This document shows, one piece after another, positions 9,443-14,378 of a DNA stretch of 14,378 nt. The stretch covers positions 1 through 14,378 of the forward strand of contig JABUQX010100485.1 in NCBI GenBank assembly GCA_015478945.1. The letters run 5' to 3'. A program made the position numbers and the translations under genes. The notes below the pieces were generated by a model that saw only the letters and a program-made list of their open reading frames with translations, made no database searches and was not told the DNA's origin. This stretch comes from Trachelipus rathkii. Lineage: Eukaryota; Arthropoda; Malacostraca; Isopoda; Trachelipodidae. Each line of letters begins with the position of its first letter. Position 1 is the first letter of the stretch.

Positions 9443-9863
9443 TATGTGACTTTGTCTACCTGTGAGCAGAGTGGGGTTGGTGCACCTGACGCGTGTGGCG
9501 TGTCGTCTTGGTCGTGGTGCGTGGCGTCCGATTTTGTTAATGATAAAGTGCAGCGGATATTACTCTAAAAGAAAACATAATAATGACAGATAATAGAATA
9601 GAGGAAACTGGTTTATTTTGGTTTAGGATTAAGAATCATATATATATCATCTTAGTTATATCATATATACAGGGGCTAATAGTAGTATAATCGGTAGTAA
9701 TAGTATGCTGTTAATAGTTGGGTATTATGAGTAGTTACTGGTTATAGTTATATAGGTTAAGTAATACGATAAGTGATAGGTTAGTAGTATACAGTCGTAG
9801 TATGTATATTTAGATGTTATAGTAGTTAATATATAGGTATATATTCAGTAGGTTATATTAGCC
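9443..9863. other. G-skewed, TAG-rich stretch, no gene seen
   Basis: From 9661 to 9840 I count 42 G against 9 C on the plus strand, and TAG triplets recur throughout. There is no open frame of length on the plus strand and no recognised repeat family. Confidence 0.6.
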
Positions 9864-10045
9864 AAGAGAGAGAGAGAGAGGAGCGAGAGTAGAGAGAGGA
9901 GAGAGAGACGAGCGAGAGAGAGGAGAGAAGATGGAGAGGAGAGGAGATGAGAGATGAGAGAGAGAGAGAGGGATGAGGAGAGAGAGAGGATGAGATGAGA
10001 GAAGAGGAAGAGAAGAGCGAGGAGGAGGAGAGAAAGAAAGAAGGT
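9864..10045. repeat. Degenerate (GA)n purine tract
   Basis: About 180 bases almost wholly of G and A, based on GA dinucleotides with scattered T, C and doubled G. A minus-strand open frame through it (9858-10130) is just the Ser/Leu/Pro translation of the repeat. Polypurine/polypyrimidine DNA of this length can form triplex structures. Confidence 0.9.
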
Positions 10046-10149
10046 GACTAAGGAGCGGGAGAGTGCAAATTGTTGGGACGAGAGAGGTAGTATTATTGAT
10101 GTGCTTTAGAAGAAGACGTGGAATTACCAATGGTAGTTTCAGGTGTTTA

Positions 10150-10626
10150 TCTTTAGGACGAGAATTTACGGAAGGCGACTGTTCTTCCTCTTCTTCTATC
10201 TCCTGGTCCGGTTCCAGAGGATTTGTGAAAAATACTTAAGAGCGTTGTTTTAAAGTAAAAACAAAAAGTATGGGGCGGACCGAACGGATAGAACGTCTGC
10301 TCGGCATTGTGGTTACAGTTGTTCAGCTGAATCCGCAGCGCAATATCGGCCGTTTCCGGTTGCAACCTCAGAAATTTTACTGTTGTCTCCTGATTTGGTT
10401 AATGTTAATGTTTTTTCAATTCGGAAGCCGTTTCTCTGGGGTCGATTTTGGGCAAAAGGGCTGCCAGGTCCGGTGTTCTTCTGGAAGCGGTCAGCTTATA
10501 TCGTTCAGTACTGGGTGGAGCTAGATATAGCATGTTTTCTCCCGCTTGCGGTGAAAGTCCTGCTCTCGGCACACAGAAAGACTGAAATACCTCTATCGGC
10601 TTTTTTCGCTTTATAATATGTAACAA
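10150..10626. other. Unidentified segment open in several frames
   Basis: A stretch of balanced composition between AT-rich flanks. Open frames of 70-84 codons overlap on both strands (plus 10270-10524 and 10383-10616, minus 10153-10365 and 10405-10626). None has a recognised motif, signal peptide or partner. The plus frames are rich in Phe, Leu and Trp. Freedom from stops in several frames is expected from the higher GC content alone, so I do not call a gene. It may be a fragment of a dispersed element. Confidence 0.2.
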
Positions 10627-11420
10627 ATAGCGTAAATTAGAAAATTATCAGTAATGTTTAGTGTTATTGGGGCGTGAATTTTTTTATCTGATGATCGTGT
10701 CTTAGATAAGATTATAAACTGAGATTTCGTTTTAAATATGTGTGCTGTTTTAGAGCTGTCAATGAATTGCAGGCTATTGTCAATATAACGCTATTGGGAC
10801 ACTGCGCAATGGGAAGTACCTTAAATTCCGTGAGAACGTGTGTATTTTATTTCGAGAATAGTGGTAGACACGTGGCTTGCCCCTTTGATCATGCAATAAA
10901 TTTAGTCGCAGATGCAGGGGTCGGTAGATTTATCCGTAAGCTTCCATAGTAATTCACAAAGATATATTTGTTTACTCGTCGATAATTCGCCAAAAGTAGT
11001 TTGTTGTTGTTTTTGTTTTTTTAATATAGCACCGACTCTTAAAGAATCTTTTGTTGAGGAGTCTGGCAATATACTTAGGTTCGGTTGATGTCATGAGAGG
11101 GTTTGGATATATTTGTAGAATGATCTTTGACTGTGAGTGACGGTGTATGATAATCTCCTATTTAAACCTTTTAACTTGACTGATTTGATGTAGTTATTAG
11201 AGACTTCAGCCACAATTAAATTTACGTATCGTCTAAAGTTCTTTGTAATTATATTGGTTGGTGTAAATTGTTAAGCATCGAAAGTGATGGCTTATTTCTT
11301 GCCAGAGGTCCTCAGTGGTACTTCTTTAGATAGGTAAGTAATTCTCGATCATAAAAGCGATGATTAACGATGACGAGCTAAAAAGATTCTTGGTAGAGGT
11401 ATAGCGTCATTTATGCATGA
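10627..11420. other. No gene seen
   Basis: AT-rich sequence without recognised features. A small T/G-rich run (TTGTTGTTGTTTTTG, about 11001-11016) is the only low-complexity patch. The 69-codon frame at 10740-10949 has no identifiable motif. Confidence 0.4.
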
Positions 11421-11553
11421 AATATATATTATAGTATAGTACTATTAGTATATAATACTAAACCAACAAGTAGGGGTAGGTATATATGGGATTATTATAT
11501 ACTATAATATATATAGAACATATTATATGAAAATTGGTAGATATATATATATG
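11421..11553. repeat. Degenerate (TA)n tract
   Basis: TA-dominated sequence with scattered G and a non-repeat insert (ACCAACAAGTAGGGGTAGG, about 11461-11479). It has the same broken character as 9263-9442. Confidence 0.75.
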
Positions 11554-12494
11554 TATGATGATTGTTAAATGTCTTGATGTAAATAAAGTTTAAATAATAT
11601 AGGTCATGTGGCACGCTGCTCTGATGATGTGTGGTGATGGATCTACCGTATATCCGCAATTGTAAATATTAATGCCTTAGTTAAAATATATAGAAATCTT
11701 AATTCTCCTTTCTTATGTTGTTACTATTATACGAGTTTGTTGATTATTTTTAATTTAAATAGACGCTTTAATTTTTGTGTATGCGCTAATTTTGTGGTAG
11801 GTGTGAATAATGGGGAAATAGATCTAGGTTGCCTGGCTGAGGAAGGTGTGAGGAGTTGAAGTTCTTATCGCGCTGGAACCCGATTGTGTCTGTGTCAATA
11901 TACCCATAGATTTTTCTAGTCTGCGCGATCCTTTTCTAACCTTGCAGGAACCATATTCCCTAGTTCACGCTACTGTCATTCACTGTATCTTCGGGCAATT
12001 CTATTTTATAGGCTGATATAGTGTGGTTGGTTGATAGCTTTTTTTCTACCGTACTGAGACATTTTGTGTGCATACAACCTCTCCAGAGGTGCCTGATCAA
12101 CAATTTAATACTTTTTCTGGTTCTCAAATATGCTCTGGCCACGAGCGTATAATAATGCGTATATCCTTTTAATTTTCAAAAATTTATTTGACAAATTTAT
12201 CCTTTTGCTAAAACCTTTTTGAGGTGGTTACAGTATTGATCATTAGTTGCTTAATATTACTTGATGTTCCAAATTTTAATATGATTTCTAGACAAACTCT
12301 TTTTCTCTGGCTAACAATGAGTGTTGAAGATAAGCTACTTTGTGAATGTGTTGAATATCCTTCTTACCTAGGGATGGTAAAGTTCAGTAAAAAAGTTATT
12401 CGATGTGAGTTTTCGTTGGACGTCTGGGGTTTTACGCGGCTATACTTACATTACTGTATGAATTACCCGACTCTTTATAAGAACGTATTTTCCT
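11554..12494. other. No gene seen
   Basis: AT-rich. A plus frame of 95 codons (12224-12511) and a minus frame of 60 codons (11960-12142) are present. Neither shows family motifs, and the plus one ends in a TA repeat. I cannot support either as a gene. Confidence 0.35.
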
Positions 12495-12640
12495 TAGGAG
12501 TATATATATAATAGATAGAAATGAGGAAATATATAGTATACTAGGTTGTAGTAGATGTAGTAGGTTATTAGTGTGTATAGTATAAGTATATTAATATATA
12601 TATTAGGTAGATATATGTATATATATTCAGTATAGTTATA
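12495..12640. repeat. Degenerate TA/TAG-rich tract
   Basis: TA-rich, with recurrent TAG and GTAG words. In 12541-12600 I count 14 G against a single C, so the skew is extreme. Confidence 0.75.
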
Positions 12641-13920
12641 GTTTGGATTTTTGCCAGCAGTTATAGTGCAGCAGAGATGTCGTAATTGTTGCTGCTATGA
12701 ATAATAGTTGAGGAAGACCAGCTCTTTGCATTATTATAGTGATTAGTAGTACAATAAACAAAAAATGAACAGTGTAGGTTCGATAGTGTCTTCAAGAACG
12801 TCCGTAGTGAAAGTTATATATATACATGAGTTTGAGTCCCGCTGTGTTGAACAATTAGTAGGTGAGTGGAGGAGGTATATTCGTGTTTTAGCTCGAGTTG
12901 ATAGCGGTTATTAGGAGTGTTCGATAGGTAGTATTTATATTTTTATTTATATATTTTTTATTTGCTTACATAATCATACTTTCCTTCGTAGTGTAAGGTG
13001 ATATTAATTTGATGACTCGCGTGAATTGAGTCCTGTCCGGAGGTATAGTGTTGTGAAGTATATTATGGTTGAGAATAGGAATATGGCGAGGTATAATTAG
13101 TGTATTACGGGTAGTGAGAGATACGTCTAGTGGTGATTGCGATATTGAGGGCGGCGGTGACAGACCGGACGCTGTATGTACGAGGTCGGTAGATGATCTG
13201 TAGGTGCTGATATGGTTCTATACAGATTGATTATCAGTTAACTTAATTACGATATATTACTTCACAGATTTTGACATTTAGTGAGTTATTTTGATTGAGT
13301 GCTGCACTATTGGCTGGGTCGTGTGGAGGTATCAAGGGTATATTATCATTTCTTATGGATATAATTAGGTGTGAATTTGCTGTGATGGTAAGTAGGGTGA
13401 AGGATCGCCGCGCCCTCGTATATTAGTGCGAATAACTGAGTAAGGGCGGGCTAGATTAGTAGATACTCCAATAGTATAGAGACTGATTTTAAGTTAAGGT
13501 CAGCTGTGTCATTGTAGTGTCGTCAATGGCGTATTTATCGGTACAAGTATTAATTATATCAGATTTCGAAGCTTTAGTAAGGCCTAAGTGAAGGGTGAGC
13601 TGGTTTGTATTGGTGATGCAATTGCGTCGAGTGTGTCAGCTGAGGTTAGTTGAGCGCTGATAGTTCAGGCGCCGTGGGGATTTAGATAATATTAGAAAAA
13701 AAAGTGAAAGAATCCGTGTTTCCGTTGGTGTATTTTGATTGTAAAATAGAATAAACGCGTTTTTTTGAGAGGTTTGTTGAATAGTTTAAAGGTTCTCTAG
13801 ATCGGAGGCAAGAAGGTGCGAGGGTGCAATCAGTAAAAATGTTGTGGGTTTTTGTTTTGTTTGGGTGTTTTTGGTTCAGAGAAATTAGCTGCCGGTAGGT
13901 GATGACTTTATTTTTTTACA
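12641..13920. other. G/T-rich, C-poor stretch, no gene seen
   Basis: There are no open frames of note. G greatly exceeds C in many lines (for example 20 G against 5 C in 13081-13140). A G/T-rich patch with GTTTT words lies at about 13843-13880. No RNA gene or mobile-element motif is recognisable. Confidence 0.5.
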
Positions 13921-14378
13921 TATATATCACGCCTTTTTAGGGTATTTAGCATTAAAATGTGTTGAACTTATCACGAAAATACATCATATGTTAAAAGACA
14001 GGTATTGCAATATAATAGCAAGTAGACTTTTTATTACGTTTAGTAATAATGTTTAATAATTTGTGCACGTTAGGGCATATAATTATTACTTTTCACAATT
14101 TTCTGGATTATTAGTTATTATTATTATCTATTTATTTATAATTATCTATTGAATTATTTAATTATACTATATATGATGGACCGGTGTAAGATAACCAAAA
14201 ATAGTATATACTTATATTATTTATAATTTTAAGAAATGATATATTAGTATATATATATATATGATATAGTAGTCATTGCATAGCTCGCTTTTTTCGTTAG
14301 TCCCGCTAAGACAATTGGATGCGTGAGAGGTTGCGTGCGAAGCACATGCCGATCGCGGGGAAAAGGAAAGCAGTAGAA
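13921..14378. other. AT-rich end of window with degenerate TA tract
   Basis: Mostly A and T, with ATTATTATTATC-type runs near 14110-14130 and a broken TA tract at about 14238-14270. The last ~100 bases become GC-richer, without a recognisable feature. Confidence 0.5.

Noticed and set aside
9858..10130. 90-codon minus ORF rich in Ser, Leu and Pro
   Set aside because: It is the translation of the degenerate GA/TC tract.
12224..12511. 95-codon plus ORF
   Set aside because: No motif or family resemblance, it ends in a TA-rich repeat, and there is no exon context. Kept as unsupported.
12777..12850. Strings resembling tRNA B-box (GGTTCGAT, TTTGAGTCCC)
   Set aside because: No cloverleaf could be built around them: acceptor and anticodon stems do not pair.

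Overview
The window looks like repeat-dense, non-coding nuclear DNA from an invertebrate, most likely a decapod crustacean (shrimp or crab). Two things suggest this: long perfect dinucleotide tracts, (AT)n and (TC)n, packed into the first 4.2 kb, and a decayed non-LTR (LINE, Jockey-type) retrotransposon whose protein fragments resemble the reverse-transcriptase elements that are very abundant in decapods. The assignment is from memory of the family, not from a search. I see no intact protein-coding gene, rRNA, convincing tRNA, CRISPR array or bacterial-type operon.

Layout. (1) 1-4170: a broken LINE on the plus strand. The end of the endonuclease and the endonuclease-RT linker lie at about 196-1110. 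Reverse-transcriptase motifs resume at about 2915 and run to about 3990, with the motif A residues DISKAFD at 3111-3131, GVPQGS at about 3319-3336 and YADD at 3409-3420. The copy is cut by frameshifts, stops, a 1.8 kb AT-rich stretch (about 1111-2914), and at least five microsatellite tracts that sit in or replace the coding sequence. A short minus-strand ORF of unknown identity (2570-2899) lies at the end of the interrupting stretch. (2) 4170-6000: AT-rich DNA holding two diverged direct copies of a ~230 bp repeat (4711-4942 and 5685-5918). (3) 6000-8900: mixed-composition unique-looking sequence with two weak protein traces (an uncertain helical segment at 6651-6780 and a broken C2H2 zinc-finger trace at 7590-7740) and one GC-rich island (8655-8925). 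(4) 9200-14378: AT-rich sequence with degenerate (TA)n and (GA)n tracts, frequent TAG triplets and strong G-over-C skew on the plus strand. Its microsatellites are broken by scattered extra bases, unlike the perfect ones in the first part, so either old decay or poor consensus accuracy is possible.

No set of genes works together here. The unifying biology is retrotransposon decay and microsatellite birth inside a retrotransposon copy. I found no convincing evidence of a new functional system.
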